Assembly (NCBI RefSeq): GCF_000764305.2
Contig: NW_025939305.1
Coordinates: 1-64,000 of the forward strand
Reading direction: 5' to 3'
DNA: 64,000 bases
DNA from: Hyalella azteca
Taxonomy: Eukaryota; Arthropoda; Malacostraca; Amphipoda; Hyalellidae
Shown here: positions 26,801-36,049 of the stretch, piece by piece
Numbering within the stretch: position 1 is the first letter of the stretch
Layout: each line of letters begins with the position of its first letter
Program-made: the position numbers and the translations under genes
The notes under the pieces: generated by a model
Seen by the model: the letters and a program-made list of their open reading frames with translations, nothing else
The model's database searches: none
What the model was told of the DNA's origin: nothing

Positions 26801-28977
26801 TAGTGTTTTTTTTATATTTTTTCAACATTTATTTTTTCATAAAAAATTTTTTGTTAAATTATTATTTCTGATGATAAAATCTTGAATTGTTAGGCAGCAT
26901 AAACATGCATGCCAAATTTCAACTTACTAGGATGTTTAGAAGTGTTCTAAATTAAGGTTTGAATTTTAGATGACAGACACACACGAAACGAAGTCAAGAA
27001 AAACGTGGTAACAATGTTGGACGAAGAAAACATTTTTTCGTTATTGATAGAGTATATAATAAATCAGTAAAAATTGGCATATTTTGTTCGATTAAATTTA
27101 AAATTTGTTCAGTGACTATTAGATTATACTGCAACTAAAACATGAAATTTTGTTCAAATTTTTGTATTTGCCAGCGTATTTATCTGGATAGAATGGGTGC
27201 GGCACGAGTCTAAATCTAGAAAGAAATCGGACAAGCTAATGCTTATGTGCTGGAAAATGTACAGAAACAAAACGTTACTTTATTGAATCTTTGACGGTTT
27301 ATGTTTTTAGTCCATATACCTGGTCAAACATGCCATTTTCAGCAGATTGATTGTCTGACTTTCTGTCAATCCCAAATTGTTTATATCATCAAGTCAGTCC
27401 TTTTATGCATTCATAATAAAATATACAAGTATTTCTTATTGGTACCTACATTTTGCAAAATTCTCTGTTTAATTTTAAGTTTTTATCCCTAAATTAATTT
27501 TATCGAAAGCGCATACAAATATATAACCGAAACCCACAAGCAAATATATGAAGCACAAGTGATTGAAAAGTTCTGGCAATTATTAGATAGAATTTATAAG
27601 AAATGTTTCTTTAGCAACAATTTTAATTAAGCTGAAATAAACATAATTTGATAAGAGATTAGTCGTACTTTTTTGTGCCCGACTTTAGTAATCAGCTGCG
27701 ATTGTTTTATTAATATATGTGCATTTTAATATGCAACGACGTCCGATCTTAAGACTTACTGTTGCTTATACGGAAAATTGATACATTTTACTTCATCTAC
27801 AGCAATTTTCTGGCATTTTTTTATCAAGCTTCACAAAAATTTTAACTGTAACATTGATGGTCAGTGTTCGGATGGAGGGAAATCTAAGCTCTTCTGAACG
27901 ACCAATCTTTAATTTTACGACCTTTCCGTTGTACATTCAAATAACAACGAGTGGCTTTGCAATGGCAACCTACAAAGAACTTTAATGCTTCTTGAAAATT
28001 ATGTTCATTTGAAACTTTAATAAAAAATAAAAAATGAATCACCATAAGCTTAATTTTAATAATTAAAACAAAATTGTGAACGGCAAAAAACGACAACTCA
28101 AATGAACAATAAAGACAGTGGTCCGAATGTTGGAAAAGCATATTGGTAACACAGAATAGTGTGATTTGTTACTACGAAATTGGAAAAACAAATTTTACTT
28201 TGTTCTGGAAGAAATAACAGTTAAATCTGGAAAATGAGCCGGCAAATTTGTTGAACCATCAACTAATCTTGAAGAATCGAAGGGCAATTTGCCAGCGAAC
28301 GCCCCCTTGCCCTCACGAGGTAACTTTGTCTCCCGGCGCACAACTTCGCTCGTAACAGAATTGCCCGTCGGCATCAACTACTCTGTTGAGGGCGATAGTG
28401 GCCTCTGTCTTCAACTAACTTAAATTGTTTACTATAGAATCTGTAGAAGGGGTGGTTTTCTCGGTATATTGAACTAAACCAGCTGAATTTAGTATAAGGA
28501 TCTCATGAATATTATTACGAATTATATATATGGATAAGGCAGAACAAATTTAAATTTTTTATTTTGAATCAGGGGAAATTTCGGCCGAAGAAATGGTTAG
28601 CGTTGAAAAATCTCCGTGCACAATGCAAAATAAAGCTTAATATTTCTACCCACACAAGAAGACCCACGAGTAAAAATGCATGTGCACTCAAACACATCAA
28701 GCCTCGTGATTTAATGTCTTATTTTGAATCAGGGTGAATTTGGGTAGAAGAAATGACTGACAAGCAGAATGCAAAGCTAAACTGAATATTTCTACCCACC
28801 CAAGAAGGCCCACAAGTAAAAAATGTATGTCCACTCAAGCACATCGAGCCTCGTGGGTGACATAATACAACAAAACTCGAGCGTACGACATAATACAACA
28901 AAACTCTAGCGTACTTACCCCATACCCAAAAGAGTGGGCAGAATGAGAAGAGCGTGCCAAGCGGAATGAGGTTTCAT
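5644..28977 (-). CDS. Cys-loop ligand-gated chloride channel subunit, seven exons, 3' end missing
   Basis: Seven minus-strand exons join in phase into 282 codons plus one base. Residues 1-20 form a signal peptide. Residues 21-235 form the extracellular domain, with the Cys-loop cysteines at C153 and C167 (13 residues between, FPLD motif inside) and a second cysteine pair at C212 and C223. Residues about 236-258 are M1 (ending SWVSFWM) and 264-283 are most of M2 (PGRTTLGVTTLLTVSTKSSG). The second cysteine pair is typical of GlyR, GluCl, HisCl and pHCl subunits and absent from GABA-A/RDL. The lack of a residue before PGR and the pore sequence indicate an anion channel. Known family role: five subunits form a plasma-membrane chloride channel opened by an amino-acid, amine, proton or metal ligand; the ligand here is unknown. 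M3, the intracellular loop and M4 are not in view. Closest subfamily is uncertain (GlyR-like/pHCl-like rather than classical GluCl). Confidence 0.9.
6515..6649 (-). CDS. Exon 6 of the chloride channel: loops F and start of C
   Basis: 135 bases between acceptor TATCCACAG and donor GTAAAC. It encodes SKTMKELELRWKSEDP, a loop F stretch IKMYRDLRMPQYEI and NAIRPSICNESFYI (residues 175-218), after completing F174 and before one base of G219. The 'W' of ELRW and 'LPQ/MPQ-(F/Y)' are family landmarks. C212 is the first cysteine of the second disulfide around loop C. The acceptor and first bases of this exon are repeated further upstream in the intron (6646-6755). Confidence 0.94.
6646..6755. repeat. 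51-bp tandem duplication over the exon 6 acceptor
   Basis: TTGAAACTGTG(G)ATATTAGACC recurs at 6646 and 6697, and a third partial start (CCTTGAAATTA) at 6748, giving a 51-base period. On the minus strand this copies the acceptor and first exon bases (CACAG/TTTCAA) into the intron upstream of exon 6. Confidence 0.88.
7341..7423 (-). CDS. Exon 5 of the chloride channel: Cys-loop
   Basis: 83 bases between acceptor CTTCTCTAAG and donor GTGAGT. It completes R146 and encodes LKLLFSCMLELSKFPLDAQI and CTMEVAS, with one base left for F174. The C153...C167 pair with 13 residues between and FPLDxQxC is the defining Cys-loop, which couples ligand binding to the pore. The acceptor ends in AAG rather than CAG or TAG, slightly unusual, but the pyrimidine tract is good and phase fits both neighbours. 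M154-L155-E156 differs from the common 'CPM(N/D)L' or 'CMMDL'. Confidence 0.93.
8074..8186. repeat. Inverted repeat with perfect 18-base arms
   Basis: AATGAAAATATATACTTG at 8074-8091 is the exact reverse complement of 8169-8186. The element is about 113 bases long with no coding capacity and lies in intron 4 of the channel gene. It could be a small fold-back element or MITE remnant. The rest of the intron (7424-9257) shows nothing else that I can support. Confidence 0.7.
9258..9481 (-). CDS. Exon 4 of the chloride channel: ligand-binding loops D, A and E
   Basis: 224 bases from acceptor ATTACTTTACAG to donor GTAACT. It encodes residues 72-145 and two bases of R146. Recognisable family blocks are DYHVDLYLRQTWVDQRL (beta-2, loop D with the W in 'RQTWVD'), AIWKPEVYFPNAKHAEF (loop A, the 'W-x-P-x-x-x-F-x-N' signature) and VPNVLVRINPHGEILYML (loop E). 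The left end of the window falls about 13 bases from where a second copy of this exon would lie if the intron duplication extends further. Confidence 0.95.
11078..11165. repeat. AT/ATT microsatellite specific to copy B
   Basis: A run of TATTAAT-like units, partly self-complementary, interrupts the otherwise aligned intron copies. Copy A has only a short TAGTAATATATTGATTC at the same place (about 1609-1626). Confidence 0.85.
11450..11450. other. Single-base assembly gap
   Basis: One 'n' joins sequence that aligns to about 1905 of copy A with sequence that aligns to 3612. The real gap is therefore probably about 1.7 kb rather than one base. The missing part would include the counterpart of the LTR-like repeat at 2640-2956. 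Confidence 0.85.
11927..11994 (-). CDS. Exon 3 of the chloride channel: beta-1 strand
   Basis: 68 bases between acceptor TTTCTTCCTAG and donor GTGAGA. It encodes NATVVDCELYIRSFGSINPS and then SM, residues 50-71. The 'V-x-x-ELYIRSFGSI' strand and the following turn match the beta-1 strand of the ligand-binding domain. C56 is an additional cysteine not part of the two conserved pairs. The donor directly abuts the edge of the repeat that fills intron 3, and the second copy of that repeat (1-4040) lacks this exon. Confidence 0.92.
11995..13213. other. Intron 2 of the channel gene
   Basis: AT-rich sequence between exons 2 and 3 with no recognisable gene or repeat. A short minus-strand open frame at 12664-12855 has no family features. 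Confidence 0.7.
13214..13299 (-). CDS. Exon 2 of the chloride channel: N-terminal helix region
   Basis: 86 bases between an acceptor TTTTTCAG (ending 13300) and a GTGAGT donor (13213-13208). It encodes KANKMTDLQILDTLLTQYD and RRATPSNQW, residues 21-48, then one base of N49. The pattern 'ILDxLLxxYDxRxxP' just before the first beta strand is characteristic of Cys-loop anion channel subunits, in which this helix and turn lead into the ligand-binding sandwich. Phases fit both neighbours. Confidence 0.88.
20647..20766. repeat. 24-bp minisatellite of GATA and CACGTG motifs
   Basis: Five units of about 24 bases, each close to CACGTGGCCACGATAAGATA plus AGAG. Every unit has two overlapping GATAAG sites, and most have a CACGTG E-box at the unit junction. 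It lies in intron 1. Many transcription factors of the GATA family bind WGATAR and bHLH factors bind CACGTG, so enhancer activity is possible but only inferred. Confidence 0.85.
23952..24257. mobile_element. LTR-like dispersed repeat, copy 2
   Basis: About 306 bases from TGTTCATAAACATTTCC to GGCGTACA, a diverged match to 2640-2956. This copy holds a perfect hairpin at 24010-24035 (CCTTGATGACA / TGTCATCAAGG) that copy 1 has lost or never had. It lies inside intron 1 of the channel gene. Confidence 0.6.
26010..26150. mobile_element. MITE-like AT-poor repeat patch
   Basis: Recurring pieces ATGCTAAATA, CACTACGAAGT and TTCGAAGTAGC occur in direct and inverted order, with TTTAGTGTCGCTTAGTGTCGC near the right end cut into short repeats. 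The structure suggests a fold-back element. Termini and target site duplications could not be fixed. Confidence 0.4.
26465..26608. mobile_element. Fold-back element with long inverted arms
   Basis: The left end AAAAACCACGTTTTCTTAA is mirrored by TTAAGAAAACGTGGTTTTT at the right, and the arms continue inward through AACGGACAAAAA / TTTTTGTCCGTT and CATTTACTC / GAGTAAATG. The arms are about 60 bases around a short middle. A further AACGTGGTTTTT lies just outside (about 26664). No coding sequence. It fits a MITE or other non-autonomous hairpin element. Confidence 0.75.
28195..28377. other. Unassigned patch of higher GC in intron 1
   Basis: A 60-codon minus-strand frame (28195-28377) and an opposite-strand frame ending at a GTAACT donor-like site (28320) overlap here. 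Base composition is higher in G+C than the flanks. Neither product resembles a family I know. It may be a decayed transposon or an unrecognised exon. Confidence 0.25.
28560..28857. repeat. Two-copy 160-bp tandem duplication near exon 1
   Basis: ATTTTGAATCAGGG starts at 28561 and 28721, and both copies share AATATTTCTACCCAC, AAGAAG(A/G)CCCAC and CATC(A/G)AGCCTCGTG. The two copies differ by many substitutions and a deletion, so the duplication is not recent. Confidence 0.75.
28859..28914. repeat. 28-bp duplication abutting the exon 1 donor
   Basis: GACATAATACAACAAAACTC followed by (G/T)AGCGTAC occurs at 28859 and 28887, nearly identical. The second copy overlaps the last bases of the exon 1 splice donor (28913-28918 in reverse). 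Confidence 0.85.
28919..28977 (-). CDS. Exon 1 of the chloride channel: signal peptide
   Basis: ATG at 28977-28975 opens MKPHSAWHALLILPTLLGM plus two bases, then a consensus GTAAGT donor at 28918-28913. The hydrophobic stretch WHALLILPTLL is a typical secretory signal peptide. The two leftover bases GG join the first base G of exon 2 to give glycine and continue in frame into the KANKMTDLQILDTLLTQYD sequence, the normal N-terminal layout of this family. I chose this Met because it directly precedes the signal peptide. The same frame stays open upstream to another ATG at 29196, which would add 73 residues rich in S, R and K and bury the signal. The link across a 15.6-kb intron rests on phase and domain order, not on a transcript. 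Confidence 0.75.
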
Positions 28978-29200
28978 CTCTGCCGTGATCCTTCGTTGAC
29001 AGCGGCACGGAACGCCGCTGCTTTTGTGCCGTAAAAGAAGTCTTGCTGATGAGGATTGTGGCGAGTCGGCGGGGGAGAAGACGGTTAGAGTAGGCGGGAA
29101 GAACCGTTGAGAAAAATATTGCACTTGAGAATATTTTTGAAGGCAAGACGTGGATTTGGCAACGATTTTTGTAAGCGATGCTTCGTTAGGCGTCAATTGA
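28978..29200 (-). promoter_or_regulatory. Probable 5' UTR and promoter-proximal region of the channel gene
   Basis: This stretch directly upstream of the exon 1 start codon is clearly richer in G+C and CpG than its surroundings and ends at an AT-rich tract. The reading frame of exon 1 stays open through it to an ATG at 29196. I see no convincing TATA box or initiator at a fixed place. The 5' UTR reading is inference; an in-frame upstream start is the alternative. Confidence 0.45.
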
Positions 29201-30938
29201 GTTGAAAACTGCTGGCAGTCCCATGTTATGAATTTATTATTTTATTTTATTATATTCTTTTAAAAATAATAATAATATAACAATATTATTATATTAATGT
29301 ATCTACTGTATTAAAAGTTATGAATTGGGTTCGGAATAAAGTTTTGGTATGATTTAACGCTTCAAATCTTCTTTAGCACACAAGGAAAGCGCTGCAAGGG
29401 GATCGAAACTTGGGCTCAGTTCGATAGAGAAAACTTTAGCCGGAAAAGCAGGTCGAATAAGTGACGGAAAATCACCGTGTCAGGGAGCGTTGAGAAGGAT
29501 CCCGTTCAGTTCAAAAGAAGAACAGGACCCAGAGGTAGCGAGAAGTTAATAGATTCAGATGAAGATTGAATATAAATGAATTGAAAAGTTCAGTTTAAAA
29601 TAGAATTGAAACACGACACTCAGCACCCACACATTGACTTATTGTGAAATCGTTACAAAAACTAAGGTTGAGAACATGGGTTATCATATTAGAAATTCGT
29701 CAACAGACTTTGCAGCCGCCAGTCTCTATACCTAGTTAATTAAAACAGGTTTTCAACAAACTTGCGGGCAATATAGCAACGACGCCAAATAACTTCCTGA
29801 TGATAAACTCTCTAACAGTTTGTTAAAGTTTTAAGTTTTCAAATTTTGACTTGTGTTCACGAATATTGTTGATGAATATTGTTTCGATATGGCTAATTGT
29901 TTTCTCAAGTGCTTTAAAATATTTTTATGTCTCTGATTTCGGCTGAAATTTGCTCTAGAAACGTAATGCAGAAATATGGTTCGTTTTCGATGCAAAATAT
30001 ATTCTTACCGAAATTTTCTGTTCAATGTCACCTGATTTCACTCTTACTTCAAATGTTCTGCTTTATTGTTCAACGTCTTATTTGAAATTGAAATTGTACT
30101 CAGAATCCTCATGCTCACAACGCGGTACGAACAAATTACCAGAGTTTTAATAATAATGTATAACTATTTTATGAAGAACAATTCACAATTATCTGGAAAA
30201 TGTAGAAACAAAGGCTAATAAAAATCTGTAAAATGCAAATAATACACAACAAGGAATGAGATGAGTACACTAAATAAATGACGGGTAATAAGCAGCACAA
30301 GAGATGAATGATACATCATGCATCGAAATCACAGTGAGTACATTAAATTTTTACTTCTATTTATGATCATCAATTCTATTGAATGTTACTGGCGTTCCCG
30401 TAATAAACTACTATGCAACTTGGGCAGAAATAAGATCCTATTTTATCACATGTTGAACATGAAAGGCCAAAGCGTCAAGCTTGTCCCTCATCATCTTTAA
30501 CTCCCATCTGCTCTGTTCAGACAACATCCAACAAAACGTACATGGAATAATCGAATATTTATCTGGCGAATACTCCATAGAGTTAATGCATTATAAGTAG
30601 AGCATAGAGTTAGAGTTAGAGTAGAGAGTCATAATGCATAGAGTTAGAGCATTATAAGCTATAGTGTGCTGCAAAAAAATGCCGAAGTTGCGTTACTTGT
30701 GAGCTATCACATTAAATGAATTATACTTCTGGGGAAATAATTATATCTCAAACAATCTAGTTAGAGGCCATAATCATTGTTATGTGTTGCTTGCATCATG
30801 AAATTGAAACGCTATAAACTGATATGAATGATTATAGTAATCCCATCCATAAAATTCGATAGAAAATTGGGAGCCAATCAAACATATAGAAGTTTTACTA
30901 CTGAATTTTCACCAAGCTTAGCATGATGTACGTTCAAG
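29201..30938. other. Sequence upstream of the channel gene; no gene seen
   Basis: 29228-29310 is an AT-rich tract of TTATTATAT and AATAATAATAT units. The remainder is AT-rich with short frames only. 30580-30655 has short imperfect repeats of GAGTTAGA and GCATTATAAG. No coding sequence can be supported. Confidence 0.5.
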
Positions 30939-31215
30939 GTGATGTGTAGCTCATTGTCTTGTATGGGATGCGCAAAGTGATGTGTAGCTCATTGTCTTGT
31001 ATAGGCTTTGCAAAGTGATGTGCAGCTCATTGTCTTGTATGGGCTGTGCAAAGTGATGTGTAGCTCATTGCCTTGTATGGGCTGTGCAAAGTGNCTTGTA
31101 TAGGATGTACAAAGTGATGTGTAGCTCATTGTCTTGTATGGGATGTGCAAAGTGATGTGTAGCTCATTGTCTTGTATATGATGTACAAAAGATGTGTAGC
31201 TTAGTGCCTTGTAAT
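30939..31215. repeat. 38-bp minisatellite with an assembly gap inside
   Basis: GTGATGTGTAGCTCATTG recurs at 30939, 30977, 31015 and 31053, and again at 31114 and 31152, a 38-base period, with a degraded last unit to about 31215. The 'n' at 31094 breaks one unit, so the true copy number is unknown. Confidence 0.93.
31094..31094. other. Single-base assembly gap in the 38-bp minisatellite
   Basis: GTG, 'n', then CTTGTATAGG: part of a unit is missing at the gap. Confidence 0.9.
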
Positions 31216-31365
31216 TTTTGCATCAAAATGTTCAGAGCTTCTTTTCGTGAAGTTTTTTCTCGTCTCTGTCAACAGACGTCTGCTGAAGCCAGCTCCCGAG
31301 AAATGGCCGAGACCAGCCAACGACTGCAATAAGTCTACTGCAGCAGCGGCGACAGACCATCGACC
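31201..31365 (-). CDS. Possible terminal exon of an unidentified gene
   Basis: An acceptor-like ATAAATTCAG is followed by 54 codons and a stop: GRWSVAAAAVDLLQSLAGLG..., then a basic tail. G+C and CpG content is higher than in the flanks. The last codons run into the degraded end of the 38-bp minisatellite. A second frame over the same bases is also open, so the frame choice is not certain. I do not recognise the product. Confidence 0.22.
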   Translation of the reverse strand, partial: GRWSVAAAAVDLLQSLAGLGHFSGAGFSRRLLTETRKNFTKRSSEHFDAKITRH

Positions 31366-33198
31366 CTGAATTTATGAGTATTTCTTGCCAAAAATACTGA
31401 CACTTATTGCCTGATACAAGTAAATTTTCTGACATGGTTACTATGACCATCCAGAGCGACAACAAACGATGCAATAATAATAATTTATTGAGCCATAGTA
31501 TACGTAATTTATTTAAATCAATCTTATAAATGTAATTTATAGTTACTTCACTGATATAATAATTTGACACCATTGTTTTAGATTTATAAATGGAAAACAT
31601 ATTAATTCACTTTTCTCAAAGAAGCTTCTAAATTAATTTCAACCTGGGGGACGTGGTGCAATGCCCCCAAGAGATCGTCAAAAAAAAATAATTCATGGAA
31701 ATTATCATTTCTACATTTTTTGAAGTAAGCAATAATGTATAAATGATCACTGGTCCTGCGGTTACTTATATATACCAAAAATTAGTATGCAGACAAACGG
31801 TCACTTGTTCATTAATAAGAACTATGATTAATTTCAATAAAACACTTGCATGAAACTGAATACTTAGGAGATTATTGGTGTACTGATAAGAAGCTGGAAA
31901 AATATTTTCGAAAAAACTTATGGAGGGAAGAATACTGAACACCATTTGCATCACAACATGATTATTAATGGACAAATTCCGACCGTGAGCAGAAACGTTT
32001 CAAGAGTATCTTGATTTTGAAGAAGGCTGCCTTCATCATCTCTTGTGATGAAGCAATGAGTGAAACCGTGGATATTAAAAATTTTAACCATACTCCTTTT
32101 TGACGTTGTGGAATTAAAAACCCTAATCTTACAAATATTTGGATTCAGATGGCAGAATATGGGATTAAAATTTGGAAGATTCGAACAAGAAAATATTTTT
32201 GGCGACATGTAAACATTGCGCTACAATAAATTAGGGTTCCGATGCAGTATTTGAAGATGTCTTGTATGTAAAATTAAAATGCCCAGAGCCACACAACTAA
32301 ACAAAAAAATACCGTATCGAAGTTCAACATCATCGAAAGCTTAAGAGGTGGTTCAAAAGCTGTTAAATAAGTTCGCTTCGCTGGTTCAATAGTGACTGAA
32401 GAGACCAGTTGCAGTTATCGAATAAATCTTTACAAAACGTGGAAAATGAATGCATAATAGAAACGCTGGCAAGGTCATGATAAATAAATATCAGATAAAT
32501 ACACAAGAAAATACACAAAAAAATATGAACTAGGAGCACTAAACAGGTATATACGGTGCGATACTTGTTGCGTACGGAGCGACACTTGTCGTGTACGTGT
32601 CCGCAATCTGCTTATTCTATCAGATGTTGCTACACGGGAATCTCAACATACACTATATCTCTAAAGTTAATGAGCTGCGGCTACAGATCCTAAATATGAA
32701 ATTTTTGGTACAACGAAGAAAATAGATAAAAAATCTGTACATTAGAACCCCTTACCAGAATGCAAGATATCATATCTCTGAACATCTATAATAATATTAT
32801 AATTTACTTGCAAGGTACATAAATTGACATTTGGAATCTTTCACTTGCAGTGCTAATCGAATAGTACCACGAAAATACTATTCCAAAACGACCAGTATCA
32901 GTTGAGGCGAAGAATAAAACGTGAGACGAGAAAAGAGAAATTCGTGAGCAATTATATAAAAATTATAAACGCTTGCATTTTTATCTCTAAATAAAAATTG
33001 TTTCAGATTTTAGAACCGAATCAGCTGTGCCAACCGCCAGCCTCTCATTAACTACCGATAATGACCTATCATTTTAATTAATAACTTATCGCGGAGCACG
33101 GTAATGGTCCGCAAAATACCTCATTCAGGCACTTATTACAGGCATATGATACAGGCACTTTTTTAGGGAACCTGTTATAAAAATAATAGTATTCTTAC

Positions 33199-33378
33199 CT
33201 GAATTTCGAACGAATTAGTGAGCAAATTGCTGAGAGCCAAAGATGCTGTAGTTATAATGCGAATAAATACAATAATGAGCATGAAAATTACGTATGGATT
33301 AATTAACGACGATAAATTACATAAACAATGCAAGAAGTTCAACATATATTTGCACCAATGATTGTGTCGAAAAACCAA
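33199..33378 (-). CDS. Possible gustatory-receptor-like transmembrane exon
   Basis: The minus-strand frame ends exactly at a strong donor (CAG/GTAAGA at 33199/33198) in phase 0. It encodes KYMLNFLHCLCNLSSLIN, then PYVIFMLIIVFIRIITTASL and ALSNLLTNSFEIQ. The arrangement 'LHxLCxLxxLINxY' followed by a hydrophobic helix resembles transmembrane 5 and its preceding loop in the insect gustatory receptor family (7tm_7). No acceptor or upstream partner is clear. Near 32050-32120 another frame (WLKFLISTVSLIASSQEMMK) has a similar feel, but its phase does not fit directly. Pseudogene or chance remain possible. Confidence 0.3.
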
Positions 33379-35489
33379 TAAAGCAAGGTTTCATTTGATA
33401 TTTGTCATAAAATGAACGAATTTTTAGACAAAACAGTTTCCGCATCATATATTTGTACAAGTGAATCACAAGAATGGGAACATTGCAAAAAAAATTGAAA
33501 ATGTTTTATCGGTTCACTGAAACTCATGTTGGCTGCCGCACAACATAAATTAATGTGTTGTTGTTGGCTTCGATAGCAGAACTTTAAAAAAAGCCAACTT
33601 TCAGCTAGGAACAATGGACTGGAAGTTGAAATTCTCAGCCGAATATTTCCGGAAAACTTGATGTCGAGGAAACTTGAGTTACTTATGAATAAATCGGATA
33701 AATTTTAGTATAAATGAAGATAGGTCTATAAGGTTTGAGTTTCACCAGTCAGGGTAAGCAAAGCGGGGGGAATAATAAACACTTGCCAAGCGGGACTCTA
33801 ATGCTCATATTTTTTATTCAATTATTTATCCCAAATGAATCCTCCAAAGTCATGTACATCCTTCCATAGATGAATATACTTTCGATATTTTATGCCGGAT
33901 TTATAAATATCTATTAATTTTGTATTGAATTGCTCTATCAACAGGTAAAAGTCAAAATATGAAGGTAAAACCGTCGGCAGTTGAAAAACGGAAGCGGGAC
34001 GGAAACTGATTTAATTTGTGATTTTTTCGTATTCCATGAATCGATATAATTAAGGATCCAAGACGGAATTGTTAAAATTTAAACGTCCTTAATAACTGAA
34101 ACCTTTTTTTGTTGCTCCAGATTTATTTTAAGATTTCGTCGTTGCTGTTATCGCATGATCAGAAATTTTACTCCATTGTTCTTCCATGCTGAGGCAATTG
34201 CAGCACCATGCATGTCCATTGCACAGAGGAAATAACCTAAACTCCTTTCCTCGCCAGAAAAAATTGACTTACAAACATTCAATTCCTTCAATAAAACTAA
34301 TTTTACATTTCCATGCCCATCCCAATAGTTTTTCATCGTACCAAAACCCAATTCATTCAGCTCAATTGTGAGCTAAATAAACTTAGAAATCAACACTTGC
34401 AAAAAAGCAGCAGCTCGGGCGCTTCTAAACCATGTATTTTATCATTTAAAGGAAGTATCTGATTATTACGGCAAGTATCTGATCCTTCAAACCAAGTATC
34501 TGGTCATCAAGTTAAGCACCTGCCCATTATTTTGAAGGACCTTGACTTTTACAGCATCACTTTCTCAAAGTTACGGTTGAAATTTATCGAAAGAGCGTCA
34601 AAAAAGCACATAAAATTTAATTATTATATTATTAATTAAGGGAATGTAAAGAGAATATTAATTCCCTTTGCACCCACTTCAAATAATGTTCTAACTCTCC
34701 ACAGAGTTCATTGAGTGCCTGACATTTGCAGGATAATGAGGATATGCAAAGGCCTTGGCAGTAATTAACTTCAAAAGTGGCAGATTTTCAAGCAATATTG
34801 GCTTATCGAGCTGTCAAAATATCCGGAATCCTGATTAGAAGAGACATCAAAAGAAACTCATAAGTTTGACAATTATCAGCTTTTTGTCAGCAGAGACGAC
34901 ACGGGAGAAGGACATACACGAATTACGTCTCACGAATTACGAATTACATACACGAGTTCAGTTCGAATGTAAATTGCGGACGAAATACCATGTGAGTAGT
35001 CTCACTATAGTGATATTAATTGATTTTAAATGAGGTATCGATGATTCGACTGAAGCTGTCATTGCGGCCTTGTAATGAAAAGAACAAATGATCAAATGCA
35101 GCACCCAACTAACTCTAACGAACGAACACGCAGTTCGACGCTAAATTTACAGTAGCAGAATCCAAGTCTGCTGAGTTTTTTGGCTACAAATTTTTCCGCT
35201 GCGATGCAATAAAATTGAGCTGGCGGAAGCCGTTACTTTTTAACGGGTTGCAGCTTCTGGCACGACTAGAGAAGACCATTTTAATAGACGCACAAAAACA
35301 ATCACTTTACGCGGGCTTTTAATTCGATTGACTTTAAGTTGCACATTAAGGCCTCTTCGTTTGAGCTATTGCAATTTAAATGGCGATTCCGTGGCTTCAA
35401 ACTTCGAGAAGTGACTTGATATCGTGAATGATTCTGCCGTTCTGCCAACTTGTAATGAAGTCTACAAAAGATCCTAATGGAACTCAAAA

Positions 35490-35641
35490 ATATAGCTCAG
35501 TACTCACTGCAGTGAGTGACAGAGAACGCATTTTCTCGTCGACGAAAACTTGAGGTCACGGACGGACGGACAGAAGGACAGAGAGACAGACAGACATGGC
35601 GAGCACAATAGTGCATTTTTTCAATGAATGAGAAAATGCTC
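35490..35641. mobile_element. Dispersed 140-bp element, copy 1
   Basis: Matches 61101-61242. It begins CTCAGTACTCACTGCAGTGA, which holds the perfect palindrome ACTCACTGCAGTGAGT. It contains a GGACGGACAGA-rich middle and ends with GAGAAAATGC, the reverse complement of GCATTTTCTC inside its left half. This looks like a small non-autonomous element. A 16-bp minisatellite follows directly. Confidence 0.7.
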
Positions 35642-35650
35642 AAAAGATGA

Positions 35651-35838
35651 TTGTGTCAGAAAATGACTGTCGAAAAATGACTGTGTCGAACAATGACTGC
35701 GTCGGAAAATGACTGTGTCGAAAAATAACTGTGTCGAAAAATGGCTGTGTCGAAAAATGATTGCGTTGAAAAATGCCTGTGTCAAAAATGATTGCCTTGA
35801 AAAATGCCTGCGTCGAAAAATGACAAATGACTGTGCTT
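35651..35838. repeat. 16-bp minisatellite
   Basis: About twelve units of GAAAAATGACTGTGTC with substitutions. Because 16 is not a multiple of three, the frames through it are cyclic and the plus-strand open frame starting at 35709 is not a gene. Confidence 0.88.
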
Positions 35839-36023
35839 CTGTCAAAACGTCGCAGCTTTTTTTGCGTGTACGTGGGTCATCCTCATCCTGTTTGGCCCGA
35901 CTAAATGGTGTATCGGTGCAACGTCAGTTTTCTGCTTGTACAATGGATGAGAAGTTAGGTCAAAATTTGGACAAAATGCCCCTTAAACTTTTTGAGGGCG
36001 TATTGCTTTCTCATCGGAATTTT

Positions 36024-36049
36024 CTTAGCTTAATTTTAATTAAGCTAAG
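36024..36049. repeat. Perfect 12-base-arm hairpin
   Basis: CTTAGCTTAATT, a two-base loop, then AATTAAGCTAAG. The flanks repeat TTTCTCATC on both sides, so a short insertion is possible. Confidence 0.75.

Larger units (their letters stand above)
13300..28918. other. Intron 1 of the channel gene (about 15.6 kb)
   Basis: Long intron inferred from exon 1 and exon 2 phases. It holds the 24-bp GATA repeat, the second LTR-like copy, two fold-back elements, and a direct repeat of 24 bases at 18811-18834 and 18848-18871. The longest open frame is 18184-18531 (+, 115 codons), which shows no domain I recognise and no splice context. Other short frames look like chance. No gene nested in the intron can be supported. 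Confidence 0.6.

Noticed and set aside
28835..29146. Alternative minus-strand 103-codon frame over exon 1
   Set aside because: A shadow of the signal-peptide frame; it reads through the GTAAGT donor and the 28-bp intronic duplication.
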